Shown piece after piece: positions 1-7,964 of a DNA stretch of 36,639 nucleotides; within the stretch, counting starts at the first letter, position 1, and every line of letters starts with the position of its first letter. The DNA comes from Petrotoga sp. 9PWA.NaAc.5.4 (GTDB lineage Bacteria; Thermotogota; Thermotogae; Petrotogales; Petrotogaceae). Position numbers and translations under genes: made by a program. Location: contig NZ_AZRK01000004.1 in NCBI RefSeq assembly GCF_002895485.1, positions 1-36,639 on the forward strand, given 5' to 3'. Under the pieces are notes generated by a model. That model made no database searches. It was not told where the DNA came from and was given only the letters and a program-made list of their open reading frames with translations.

Positions 1-16
1 AAAGGAGGAAATATCT

Positions 17-136
17 ATGTGAACAAAAGATGTTTTTTATGTTGAAAAACCTGTATTAGGAATGGTCCATTTTCTACCGCTTCCAGGTACTCCACTTTAC
101 GACTCTGATGGAGGAATAGAAAAAATTAGAAAATAA
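17..136 (+). pseudogene. BtpA-family protein, N-terminal remnant
   Basis: A strong ribosome site (AAAGGAGG, bases 1-8) precedes an ATG at 17, but codon 2 is TGA. The same frame continues to a TAA at 134 and reads VEKPVLGMVHFLPLPGTPLY, which matches the start of the BtpA/SgcQ family (G-M-V-H-L-L-P-L-P-G-x-P). That family has about 250-270 residues and a TIM-barrel fold; only about 38 codons remain. I see no continuation in any frame after 136. The gene is dead through a nonsense codon and loss of the rest. The family call rests on the single conserved block. Confidence 0.65.
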
Positions 137-289
137 AATAAGAGTTACTATAGGAGCAAAAGAAGAAAATCAAATATCTTTAGAGTGTTTTAAAAAGATG
201 ATCAATCATGTTTTATGAAAAACGACATAATATAGCAAGTTAAAGATAAGAAAAGTTCTAAGAGCTTGCTTACTTTTTATAAGAAGAAA

Positions 290-860
290 AATTATGAACT
301 TTCTATTATAGTTCCTTGAATCAACAGATAAAGAAAATTTCCCATATAGAGTGTCTATAAGAAAAGATAACAAAATATTGTTGGCCTTATTTGTACAAAA
401 CAAATGGCGATGTGATTTTCTCTTTTAAAAAAAACAATACAAAACCAAAGCTGGTGATTACGCTTTACTGCATAATGATGTAATAATTGCGGTTGTTGAA
501 AGAAAGAACTTTGAAAGTATAATTTCAGAAATTAAAAATCTGCCTATCTTTCATTTGAACCTTGGTGACTTAGAAAAATATAAGCATTCACCACTTGTTA
601 TCGAAACCAATTACTCTGATTTTTTGAATTCAGATAAATTAAAAATATATTCCCCGGCATACATTTCAAAAGTAATAGCAGAAATTTTTGCATTTCATCC
701 AATAAATTTTTTCAAGCAGTTGTTTCTTACGAAAAAGAATCTATACCCAACATAGTTGAGGAAGAAACTACACAATTCACTTCTTCTAAGAATTTTAAGA
801 CAAGTATTTATTACGATATAAGGAAAGAAATTATCCAAAATATTGAAAGTGATTTTAATA
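290..860 (+). pseudogene. ERCC4-type nuclease, multiply frameshifted
   Basis: The translation must be pieced together across frames. It runs from ENFPYRVSIRKDNKILLALF (about 325-400), through KAGDYALLHNDVIIAVVERK, to a tail ending near 860. GDYAL followed by VVERKNF matches the ERCC4 nuclease core GDY...ERK, whose acidic and basic residues bind metal and cut DNA. The later stretch SPLVIETNYSDFL and the SPAYISKVIAEI block also fit small bacterial ERCC4 nucleases. There are stops and shifts near 330, 427 and 712. At about 857 the sequence changes abruptly into the duplicated regulator/peptide module, so the 3' end was probably lost at that junction. Bases 137-290 hold nothing I can name. Confidence 0.7.
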
Positions 861-972
861 TTTCTATATACTCTTTTGTTTTATAGTTTAAAGGAATTGA
901 TTCAAGATAATTCAGCAATGGCTTTCCAAACTGTCCGTAAGTTGATAACTTGATAACCATTTTTAAAGACAT
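857..972 (-). pseudogene. Regulator copy A, N-terminal stub
   Basis: Starting at the ATG at 972 (ribosome site AAGGAG just upstream), the minus strand encodes MSLKMVIKLSTYGQFGKPLL and continues to about residue 38, nearly identical to the start of the degraded copy at 10774-11470 and homologous to the intact regulator at 34816-36534. Homology stops at about 857, where the ERCC4 remnant begins. Only the first helix or two of a protein of about 570 residues remain. Its promoter region and divergent peptide gene are preserved to the right, so this is the left edge of a duplicated segment. Confidence 0.85.
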
Positions 973-1045
973 TTGAATTATCTCCTTATGAATACCTGTT
1001 TTTGTTGTACAATTGTCATTTAAAAATAACATAATATTTACTTTT

Positions 1046-1059
1046 GTTTCAATGTTAAC
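1046..1059 (-). promoter_or_regulatory. Conserved regulator-promoter motif, copy A
   Basis: Read on the minus strand it is GTTAACATTGAAAC. The TTAACA inside can serve as a -35, with TATTAT 16 bases further on as -10, for the regulator starting at 972; the motif ends 73 bases before that start. The same motif occurs at the same distance and orientation before the other two regulator copies (11545-11558 and 34730-34743). Conservation of the spacer half (ATTSAAAC) suggests an operator as well as a promoter. Confidence 0.6.
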
Positions 1060-1244
1060 GAGTGAATATACAGTTACTTTTTTATCTTTAAACTATTGTA
1101 TCATAACCGTTATCAAAAAAGGGAAAGTAAAAACAGAGTATAAAACACGATAAAAAACATCGAAATTAAAGTTTACATAAGCTTTTTTGAGGTAATCTCT
1201 AAAAATATATTCCAATCTATATTTGAATTCAATAAAAAAATCAC

Positions 1245-1272
1245 TTGTTTATCATATGGAAAAGGATATAAT
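1245..1272 (+). promoter_or_regulatory. Promoter of peptide gene, copy A
   Basis: TTGTTT (1245-1250), a 16-base spacer and TATAAT (1267-1272) form a good sigma-70-type promoter pointing at the exported-peptide gene 67 bases downstream. It is identical in copy B (11745-11772). Confidence 0.6.
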
Positions 1273-1338
1273 AAAAATAGTGAATGGTCTTTTGAGTTTG
1301 TAAGAAAAAAGTGTTACACATTACATATTATGCAAGGG

Positions 1339-1480
1339 GTGAAAAAGTTTGTTGCTATTTTTATTGACAAGAGTATTGTTATTAGGGGGCATTAGTTTTG
1401 GAGGAGATGAAGAAATAATATCAAGTTTAGAATCAATAAATCCTGAAGAAATTGTAAGCTATGCTGAGGAAAGTTGATAA
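1339..1480 (+). pseudogene. Exported signalling-type peptide, copy A, frameshifted
   Basis: The gene starts at GTG 1339. In frame it ends after 18 codons, but removing one base from the T-rich run near 1361 restores a peptide like those at 11839-11982 and 34296-34442: a KKFVAIF hydrophobic lead, then GGDEEIISSLESINPEE and a tail YAEES. Where the intact copies have TGG (Trp) before the stop, this one has TGA. It therefore carries both a frameshift and loss of the invariant terminal Trp, and is not functional. It heads the run into the radical-SAM remnant and ABC genes at 1.57-4.0 kb. Confidence 0.8.
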
Positions 1481-1568
1481 GTATGTATTTTAAAGTTTTG
1501 AAAATATGAGAAATGTTTAGAAACGCAGAGGTAAATATTAGATAGAATAAGAATTAAGATTATTAGCC

Positions 1569-2608
1569 GGTAAATAGTATTCCTTATAAAGAGAAAAAGA
1601 TTGAAAATAAACTTGAAAAGCTTGGAAGTTGGGAATTTATTGTTCCAAGAGAGATGGAGCTTGAAATTACTAACAATTGCAACTTTCACTGTAAACATTG
1701 CTATAATCATAGTGGAGAAAGAGAAAATTTATTGGAGTTAAGTAAAGAATAAACAGCATCTTTTTTCAAAGAGATATTTGAATTAGGAACAAGGACTCTA
1801 GAAATAACGGGGGGAGAACCATCTACACATCATTCTTTTAATTACTTCCATTTGAAATAATCGGAATTCTTTCAAATGGAAGTGCTTTTTCAGAAACAAC
1901 TTTTGAAATTCTAAAAAAGAATAAGGAGAAAGTAATGGTTCAAATTGATTTACATGGAAGTTCTCACGAATACATGGAATGGTTCACCGGGCATACTCAG
2001 TCCTACCAATTAGCCATGAAAACTATAGAAAGGTTAACAGATTTAGGCATCATTGTACGAATAGCTTGCAGTGTTACACCACAAAATGTTACTCAAATAG
2101 AGGAAATAGCTACTATTGATTATAATCTAGGAGCTGATGCAGTAGCTTTTGGTCCCATAGCTCCTATAGGAAGAGCAAAAGACAGAAAAGATTTATTTTA
2201 TCTTACAATGAAAAAGCCTATAATACTTTCATAAGCAATATGGAGGAACTGTTAAAAAAGTATGGATCTTCTTTTATTAATGTAATTGATGCTCAGGCTC
2301 AAGCGAGTACAAATTGTGGGGTTGGTAGTACGGGCTTAGTTATTGCCCCAAATTTAGATGTAAGACTATGCCAAATGTCCGATGTCATTATAGGAAATAT
2401 TAAATCCTATAATGGAAGCATCAAAAATCTGCTAAGAAATAATACAAAAGTTTTAGAAAAAATTTCGCAAACCCCTGCTCCAAACTTTGATATTTGTGGA
2501 GAGTGTGAAGATTTTTGGTTTTGTTCTAATTGTATGGCAAGGGGATTTATTAAAGCCAAAGAAAGAGGTGAAAACTGTAGATGGATACAAAAAATAAAAA
2601 CACTTTAA
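1569..2608 (+). pseudogene. Radical-SAM/SPASM peptide maturase, decayed
   Basis: Three reading frames together give a nearly full-length maturase. The N-terminal part has the radical-SAM cluster motif CNFHCKHCY (CxxxCxxC, about 1678-1704) and the glycine-rich ITGGEP strand. A frameshift lies near 1850 (after THHSF), the middle runs in one frame from about 1860 to 2215, and a second shift near 2216 leads to the C-terminal SPASM part (CGVGSTG...RLC, then CxxCx5CxxC and a last Cys), which would bind extra Fe-S clusters. An in-frame TAA lies at 1750. Such enzymes cross-link ribosomally made peptides, for example by thioether bonds. At least three lesions make it inactive. Its end overlaps the start of the ABC ATPase at 2581, as in a translationally coupled operon. 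Confidence 0.85.
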
Positions 2609-3306
2609 TTTCTGTGAAAGCTTTAACAAAAGAACTTGGAGGAAATAAAATTCTAAAAGGTATTTCTTTTGATATTGTAGAAAATGAAATTGTAGCTCTG
2701 GTTGGCCCAAATGGTGCAGGAAAAACTACTACTATAAGATGCTTAACAGGTATATATAACGTTGACAAAAACCAAATAATAAAAAAAGCTGGACTAACTG
2801 TATCAGTAGTTTCAGAAAAAGATTTACTCTGGGAAAAAGAAACAGGATGGAAAAACATAGAGATCTTCAGAGAGTATCTTGGAGGTAAACTTTCTAACAA
2901 TCAAATAGAAGAATATGCAAAATATTTAGATCTTTCGGAATTTTTAGATAATAAAGTTCATACTTATTCAAAGGGTACACGAAGAAAGTTATCTTTTGTA
3001 TTAGGACTTTTAAAAGATCCAAAACTTATTATATTTGATGAACCAATGAGTGGGCTAGATCCAATTTCAAGGATAAAGATGAGAGAGTTGATTGTTAAAC
3101 TGAACAAAGAAGGAAAAAGTATATTTTATACATCACATGATTTAGCAGAAGTTGAAAAGCTTGCTCACAGGGTTATGTTGATGAAAAGCGGAGAGATATT
3201 GTTAGATAATTTAAAAAGCGATATCTTAAGTAACTACAAAAGTCTTGAAGATTTATTCTTAGAAAAATTGGGGGTGAAAGTTAATGAAGAAAATAATGAA
3301 ATATAA
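2581..3306 (+). CDS. ABC transporter ATPase (ABC-2 type)
   Basis: A 241-residue cytoplasmic ATPase. Walker A GPNGAGKTT is at residues 42-50, a signature-type motif YSKGTRRK at 129-136, Walker B LIIFDEP near 149-155 and the switch His in TSHD at 186. The Gln of the Q-loop is not evident (VVSEKDLLW instead), and the region between Walker A and Q-loop is short. The signature SKGTRRK differs from LSGGQ, as is common in export-type ABC-2 ATPases. It overlaps the maturase remnant upstream by 28 bases and the permease downstream by 23, so the three were one operon. A role in exporting a modified peptide or giving immunity to it is inferred from context. Confidence 0.9.
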   Translation: MDTKNKNTLISVKALTKELGGNKILKGISFDIVENEIVALVGPNGAGKTTTIRCLTGIYNVDKNQIIKKAGLTVSVVSEKDLLWEKETGWKNIEIFREYLGGKLSNNQIEEYAKYLDLSEFLDNKVHTYSKGTRRKLSFVLGLLKDPKLIIFDEPMSGLDPISRIKMRELIVKLNKEGKSIFYTSHDLAEVEKLAHRVMLMKSGEILLDNLKSDILSNYKSLEDLFLEKLGVKVNEENNEI

Positions 3307-3982
3307 TTTTAGAATGTTGTTAACAAGCTTTGTCAACTTTTATTTTCCAGCAATTTTGTTGGTAGCAATAGCAACTTTTATTTTGATGAGTGTAGTGAGT
3401 TCTATGCCATCAGAAGGTTCAGATATAATATTTCAGAGGATGCTAATTCTTATGGCTTTTTTTGTATATACTGTAGGGACATCGATGATGCTTAGAAACT
3501 TAGTTATCCCTGAAAAAGCCAACGGTAGAATAGAGCTTTTATTGTCGAATGGATTTGAAATACAACCTTATCTGTACAGTTCTGTTATAGTTGGTTGGAT
3601 AGTTATGGAAATAGAACTCCTTTTGATCTTTTTAGTTCCTAACTTTGTTTCTGAAATATTTTTAGAAAAAAGGATTATAGATTTCTATTTTTTAAAAATG
3701 TTCCTTCATATCTCAATTTTTGGTCTAGGTTTACTTTCTTTGATGTATTATCTAATTTTTAGGATAAAAAGAATAAGCATAATCAACAATTTATTTTTCA
3801 TTATTGGGTTTATAGCAATCTTTGGAGGAAGCTATTTATCTAATTATCTGCCTCTAACAGAAAATTCAAATAATATATTTCTTTGGATATTTAATATTAC
3901 AGGAATAATTCTTTTTCTCTTCACTGTAATTATGGGAAGAAAAATAACCAAAGAAATAGTTGTCCTTACTCTACCTGATTAG
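3284..3982 (+). CDS. ABC-2 type permease
   Basis: A 232-residue membrane protein with about six hydrophobic segments (around residues 18-40, 55-72, 103-122, 138-160, 173-192 and 207-225) and a basic start KKIMKYNFRML, typical of ABC-2 membrane subunits. The ribosome site GGGGGTGA lies six bases before the ATG. It overlaps the ATPase at 2581-3306, which is its obvious partner. The substrate is unknown; the damaged maturase upstream suggests a peptide. Confidence 0.85.
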   Translation: MKKIMKYNFRMLLTSFVNFYFPAILLVAIATFILMSVVSSMPSEGSDIIFQRMLILMAFFVYTVGTSMMLRNLVIPEKANGRIELLLSNGFEIQPYLYSSVIVGWIVMEIELLLIFLVPNFVSEIFLEKRIIDFYFLKMFLHISIFGLGLLSLMYYLIFRIKRISIINNLFFIIGFIAIFGGSYLSNYLPLTENSNNIFLWIFNITGIILFLFTVIMGRKITKEIVVLTLPD

Positions 3983-4095
3983 AATAAAGGGATAAATGTT
4001 TGAGGCTATCAAAATAATATCTTAAAGTCATATAGAAAAATGTATGATAGATAAAGAGATAAAAATTTATTTAGTAACAAAGGGGGTAGACAACT

Positions 4096-4227
4096 ATGAA
4101 AGTCAAAAAAGAAAAGGAAGGTTTTATGAAAAAACTAAAAAATAAGATTAATAGTTATAAAAAGAAATTAAGATATAACGCAATAACTCATAAAACTCCA
4201 TATAGAAATAAAAAGAATACAAAATAA
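4096..4227 (+). CDS. Small very basic peptide, 43 residues
   Basis: An ATG at 4096 follows AGGGGGT (4081-4087). The peptide starts MKVKKEKEGFMKKLKNKINS and is about 40% Lys/Arg with four Tyr, no Cys and no hydrophobic segment. It follows the ATPase/permease pair by 113 bases. Its position in a maturase/ABC cassette and its size make a substrate or cationic peptide possible, but I recognise no family and cannot exclude a chance ORF. Confidence 0.4.
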   Translation: MKVKKEKEGFMKKLKNKINSYKKKLRYNAITHKTPYRNKKNTK

Positions 4228-4324
4228 TTAGTGGTACTTAGTATTGATTATAGATTCAATTAAAAATGTTGTCAGTAGGTTTGAAAAGATATTTCAGGTT
4301 ACGTATCAAAGACTACGACAATTT

Positions 4325-4360
4325 TACAGAGAAATCATTGAAAGTCAGTTGGTGGTATGA
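4325..4360 (+). pseudogene. ABC exporter, last 12 codons only
   Basis: This short stretch encodes YREIIESQLVV and a stop. It matches, almost base for base, the ends of the tandem exporters at 16345-16383 and 18085-18123 (KEIIESQLVV). Nothing before it aligns. It is the right end of a lost exporter copy and marks a rearrangement point next to the inverted regulator fragment. Confidence 0.75.
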
Positions 4361-4364
4361 AAAG

Positions 4365-4650
4365 AAGAGTTATCGTAGCTTTTTTACTTTTTCTAAATTA
4401 ATGTAAGGAATATAATTTAATTGAGTTCATTATTATAAGAAAGAAGATATAGTATATAAATCACTCAAACATCTTTAACGTTTCAACAAGTTCTTCTCTT
4501 TCTTTTCCTTCAAAAATATAGAAAGAAGTTGCAGATAACCTTCTTTTTAAAATGTACTTCTTCACAAACAAATTGATTTCTTTTGGTACTTTTGGTCTTA
4601 ATTCTTTTGGTATGTTTTTTATTTCATCATACCTTCCATAATTCATTATA
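4365..4650. repeat. Inverted repeat with the window's right end
   Basis: The minus strand of this stretch closely matches 36345-36636: the last 60 or so codons of the regulator, its stop and about 100 bases beyond. Small differences are scattered through it. The two copies are in opposite orientation about 32 kb apart, so recombination between them could invert the region between. Confidence 0.85.
4461..4646 (-). pseudogene. Regulator C-terminal fragment
   Basis: About 61 codons in one open frame, from MNYGRYDEIKNIPKELRPKV to EELVETLKMFE, match the C-terminus of the 572-residue regulator at 34816-36534 and of the degraded copy at 10774-11470. Upstream of 4650 the match ends and a radical-SAM fragment begins. 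It is probably the 3' part of the regulator whose 5' stub lies at 857-972, or a separate copy; the sequence cannot decide. Confidence 0.85.
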
Positions 4651-4701
4651 GACTGCTTTAATTTTGTAGATGATAGTTTTTTGGTCTATTAAAAAAGGAT
4701 T

Positions 4702-5262
4702 AATTGGCGTGAAAATAAGGAATATACTAAAGAATTAATTGATTTGGCACAAAAGGTAAAGATATTAATGGTGATAGAGTTAGTATTCTTTTAGACAGAG
4801 ATGTTGCATATACACTTTAATTTAATAATGAGTGAAGTTTGGAAGGGATGTACTGGGGAGACAGTTAATAATATAATAAATATTAATTCAAAAAATAATT
4901 CCCAAAGATTTGATAATGCAAATCTTATGAGAGTGAATAGAGAAACTTTTTGGCAAAACTTTTATTATCATCCTTGCTTACATGGAACTCTTGCTTTGAA
5001 TTATGAGAGTAAAATATTACCCTGCCCTTATATGAAAGAGGAGATCTTATGCAATATGATAAAGGATATAGAATCTTTTAATATAATGTTTAGTGATCGA
5101 AAGGTTGACAAATACTGGAATCTGAATCTTGGCAAAATTGATAATTGTGAAGATTGTGTATTTAGGTTTGGTTGCTTTGAATGTAGAGCAATGGAGCTTA
5201 AGTTAACAAATAATTTAAATGGTAAGTTATTATGTTCTAGAAACAAAGATAAATCACTTTGA
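4702..5262 (+). pseudogene. Radical-SAM maturase, SPASM C-terminal fragment
   Basis: The N-terminal half, with the CxxxCxxC motif, is missing. The remnant starts WRENKEYTKELIDLAQK, shifts frame near 4757 and again near 4805, then runs open from 4801 to 5262. The open part has the SPASM pattern: HPCLHGTLALNYESKILPC, a further Cys, then CEDCVFRFGCFEC (CxxCx5CxxC) and a last Cys in LLCSR. This would have been the auxiliary-cluster domain of a second peptide-modifying enzyme. Truncation and two shifts make it non-functional. It lies 120 bases before an intact ABC pair. Confidence 0.8.
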
Positions 5263-5384
5263 CTATAAATTTTCCTAAAAAAGAAAAATCCTAAGTATTA
5301 AAAATATGGATGTATTTGTAGTTTTGAAAATAGTTGTTTAGTTCCTTATATTAAATATTTTATTGAAGGAGATGAATTGGACTT

Positions 5385-6302
5385 GTGAATATGATACAAC
5401 TCCAAAATGTTAGTAAGACATATAAAAATGGGGTAAAAGCATTAAATAATATAAATCTATCAATTAAACCGGGAGAAATAGTCGGACTGATAGGACCTAA
5501 CGGTGCTGGGAAAACCACACTTGTAAAGATAATGCTGGGCCTTCTTAATCCTACATCGGGAACAATAAAAATTTTTGGGAAACAGATTGATAAGCTATCA
5601 AAAAATGAAAAAAGGCGAGTAGGATTTCTATTAGATGGACCTGGTTTCTATGATGATTTAACTGTAGAAGAAAATTTAAACTTTTGGTCCGAATTGTATA
5701 ACGTTCCTAATGATCGTAAAAGTGAACTAATTAATCAATGGCAACTTAACGAGAACAAAAAGAGTTTGGTTAAAGAACTTTCCGCTGGTATGAGACAAAA
5801 ACTGTCTATAGTACGCACTTTCCTTCATGAACCTGAAATCATTTTTATGGATGAACCAACTTCAAATTTAGATCCACTCGCTAGAAAAAATATGGTCGAA
5901 TTTTTAAAAAGCTTTCAAGATACAGAAACTGCTTTTCTAATTACCTCTCATGATTTATTTGATGTTGAAAGAATATGCTCAAGAATTGTTTTGATAAGAA
6001 GAGGAGAAATAGTTGTTAGTGGAAACATGGAAGAATTGAAAAGGGCTTTAGGAGTTCAAATAGGTGTAAAAATTAGAGTGAGCAGCGATATTCCTCAAGT
6101 AATAACAAGCAAATTCACCAAAGATTGTGAAATAAGCTTTCTTAATGAAAAAGAATTATTAGTAACTGGAAACAAAGATTGCTCAAAAAATATTATGAAA
6201 TATCTTATTAGTCAGGGTGTAGATGTTGAAAGAGTAGAAGAAGAAAAAATTACCCTTGAAGATATATACCTTTCCATTATACGGGAGGATGAAGAACAAT
6301 GA
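5385..6302 (+). CDS. ABC transporter ATPase (ABC-2 type)
   Basis: 305 residues. Walker A GPNGAGKTT is at 37-45, signature LSAGMRQK at 132-139, Walker B IIFMDEP at 152-158 and the switch His in TSHD at 189. The Q-loop position reads LLDGPGFYDDLT with no Gln, as in many bacitracin-type exporters. A C-terminal region of about 80 residues (from 220) ends KITLEDIYLSIIRE, typical of this class. I prefer GTG 5385, about ten bases after AAGGAGA, over ATG 5391. The stop overlaps the permease start by four bases (ATGA), so the two are coupled. Substrate unknown; peptide export or self-protection is likely from context. Confidence 0.9.
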   Translation: MNMIQLQNVSKTYKNGVKALNNINLSIKPGEIVGLIGPNGAGKTTLVKIMLGLLNPTSGTIKIFGKQIDKLSKNEKRRVGFLLDGPGFYDDLTVEENLNFWSELYNVPNDRKSELINQWQLNENKKSLVKELSAGMRQKLSIVRTFLHEPEIIFMDEPTSNLDPLARKNMVEFLKSFQDTETAFLITSHDLFDVERICSRIVLIRRGEIVVSGNMEELKRALGVQIGVKIRVSSDIPQVITSKFTKDCEISFLNEKELLVTGNKDCSKNIMKYLISQGVDVERVEEEKITLEDIYLSIIREDEEQ

Positions 6303-6943
6303 AAGCTTTAATTAAAAAAGAATTTTATATTTTTCTAAGAAAAAGATTTCAATTTCTTTTATTACTTTTTATAGTTACATATTTAGTAATAATATTAAGT
6401 TTGAACAAATCTAATAATCTAAATTCTATTCTTGTGCCATCTTTATTAACTTCCTTTTTTGTTCCATATACATTTGGTTGGATAAGTTTTCAAGAAGAGA
6501 AAAAGAATAAAAATATTTCGTATCTTTTAGCTTCTCCTTTAAGCATAAAGGAAATATTTTTAGGTAAAATGTTGACGATTTATTTGGTCAGTGTTGGATT
6601 TATGTTATGGTGTTTAATTATTAGTTCTATCATAAGCGTTTTTTCAGGTAAGCCTCTACCTACATTAGAAATTATTTTAGCGGTATTGATAACTCTTCCT
6701 ATTTGGTCTGTAGTATGGAGTGGATTGGTTGGAATTGGACTTCTTTTATTTGATAACCCTTTTATAATAAGGATCTTCCTATTTGTTTTTGTTTTTTTAA
6801 TAGGATTTAATCCTAATTTGTGGAAAGATATATCCAATTTAGGAAGTTGGAAGAACGTTATTTTCATATTGTTGGGATTAGGTATAAACTTAGCAATGCT
6901 TCACTTTGTTAGTTTATTTGGTAACGAAAGAATTCAAGAGTAA
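6299..6943 (+). CDS. ABC-2 type permease
   Basis: A 214-residue membrane protein beginning KALIKKEFYIFLRKR, the usual amphipathic start of ABC-2 subunits, followed by about six hydrophobic segments (roughly 17-35, 47-62, 88-112, 122-150, 155-170 and 185-206). It contains the soluble loop EEKKNKNISYLLASPLSIKE, with the L-x-x-S-P-L/I-S pattern seen before the coupling helix in this family. It is translationally coupled to the ATPase at 5385-6302. Confidence 0.85.
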   Translation: MKALIKKEFYIFLRKRFQFLLLLFIVTYLVIILSLNKSNNLNSILVPSLLTSFFVPYTFGWISFQEEKKNKNISYLLASPLSIKEIFLGKMLTIYLVSVGFMLWCLIISSIISVFSGKPLPTLEIILAVLITLPIWSVVWSGLVGIGLLLFDNPFIIRIFLFVFVFLIGFNPNLWKDISNLGSWKNVIFILLGLGINLAMLHFVSLFGNERIQE

Positions 6944-6964
6944 CGAAAATGTGCTTTTGAAATT

Positions 6965-7198
6965 TTAAAAAATATAGATCTTGATTGATTCAATTTTACC
7001 AATAACTTTCGTGAAATGTATTAACGGTTCTCTCACGAATAGTGTGGGCAAGTAAGCTGGGGTTAAATTAAGTTTACCCAAAGCGATAAAGATAGTTATT
7101 TTTAAATTCTTTGATGTTTTAAATCCAAAAGCTCTTTTAGTAAAATCTCTCAGTTTAGAGTTCATGCCTTCTATTTTGCCGTTAGTTATGTTTGTTTT
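6965..7198 (-). pseudogene. ISL3-family transposase, C-terminal fragment
   Basis: The minus strand reads KTNITNGKIEGMNSKLRDFT then KRAFGFKTSKNLK, the conserved end of ISL3-family DDE transposases (S/TNG-x-x-EG-x-N-x-K-x-K ... KR-x-x-G-F/Y). The catalytic DDE core is absent. The fragment meets a truncated exporter ATPase at about 7205-7217, so an insertion followed by deletion probably removed both the rest of the element and the 5' part of that exporter. Confidence 0.8.
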
Positions 7199-7216
7199 TA
7201 TGTGTAATAAGATACC

Positions 7217-7792
7217 ATCTATAATGAGTTAAACATAGAGTTGAAAAAAGGAGAAATTGTTCAAATAATCGGAGATAATGGTACAGGAAAAACTACTCTA
7301 ATAGATTTGATTTTGAATCTTTTAGAAGTTAAAAAAGGTAGCATAAGTAGCATAAAACTTGATAATGTTAAAGTAGATGATATAGATGATTTTTCATTAC
7401 AAAAGATAGTTGGAATAGTTCCACAAAATATATATCTTTTTAGCGAAACTGTAAGAAATAATATCAAAGTAGGAAGAGATATAAATGACAAAAAAATATT
7501 AAGATTGGCAAAAGAACTTAATTTTGATGATATTGTAAAAAGTGAAGGGATTAATTTAGAGACTTTTATTTTCAATAACGGAGGGAATTTATCAGGAGGT
7601 CAAAAGCAGAAAATTTGTATATTGAGAGCTTTGATAGGCGAACCTGCTTTACTTATATTAGATGAAGCTGATGCTTATCTTGATGTAAAATCTAAACTTA
7701 ATTTTTATAATTTTATTAAGAATACAAAAGATGATAGAATAACAGTATTTGTCTCCCATAAAGAGCAGCCTTTTTTAAACCAGATAGAATAA
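7217..7792 (+). pseudogene. ABC exporter, ATPase domain only (5' truncated)
   Basis: An open frame of about 190 codons has a complete ATPase domain: Walker A GDNGTGKTT, Q-loop PQNIYLFSET, signature LSGGQKQK, Walker B LLILDEAD and switch His in VSHK. Exporters of this type carry a membrane domain of about 330 residues in front; here the coding sequence begins abruptly (IYNELNIELKKG) next to the transposase fragment. A TTG at 7241 could start a soluble ATPase domain, but a remnant is more likely. All catalytic residues are intact, so loss is recent. Confidence 0.8.
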
Positions 7793-7964
7793 TTAGCTTG
7801 CCAAATTCTAATTTGTAGTCTATTACCTATTATCTTGATTGAACATCTAATTTTATTTATAAATATATAGATCCCACTTTAATTTTATACAATATTTTTA
7901 TAATGCACCAATAAGTCAAAAACAATTTTTTAATTTTGAAGTTCGTAAAAGATAAGGGTAGGAG

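Larger units (their letters stand above)
857..1500. repeat. Direct repeat, copy A (partner 11355-12000)
   Basis: About 640 bases are almost identical to 11355-12000 at an offset of about 10,500. The repeat covers the regulator start, the whole divergent intergenic region (973-1338) and the peptide gene. The intergenic part differs by only a few bases, while the peptide coding part is more diverged and carries a frameshift here. This accounts for the stretch 1033-1338, which holds no gene but contains promoters for both directions. Confidence 0.9.

Noticed and set aside
206-403. 65-codon minus-strand ORF with hydrophobic look
   Set aside because: It lies across the ERCC4 nuclease remnant on the other strand, which has clear homology; no ribosome site.
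1339-1480. TGA at the end of peptide copy A read as selenocysteine
   Set aside because: The other copies have TGG at this site, a TAA follows directly, the gene is also frameshifted, and no SECIS-like hairpin is evident.
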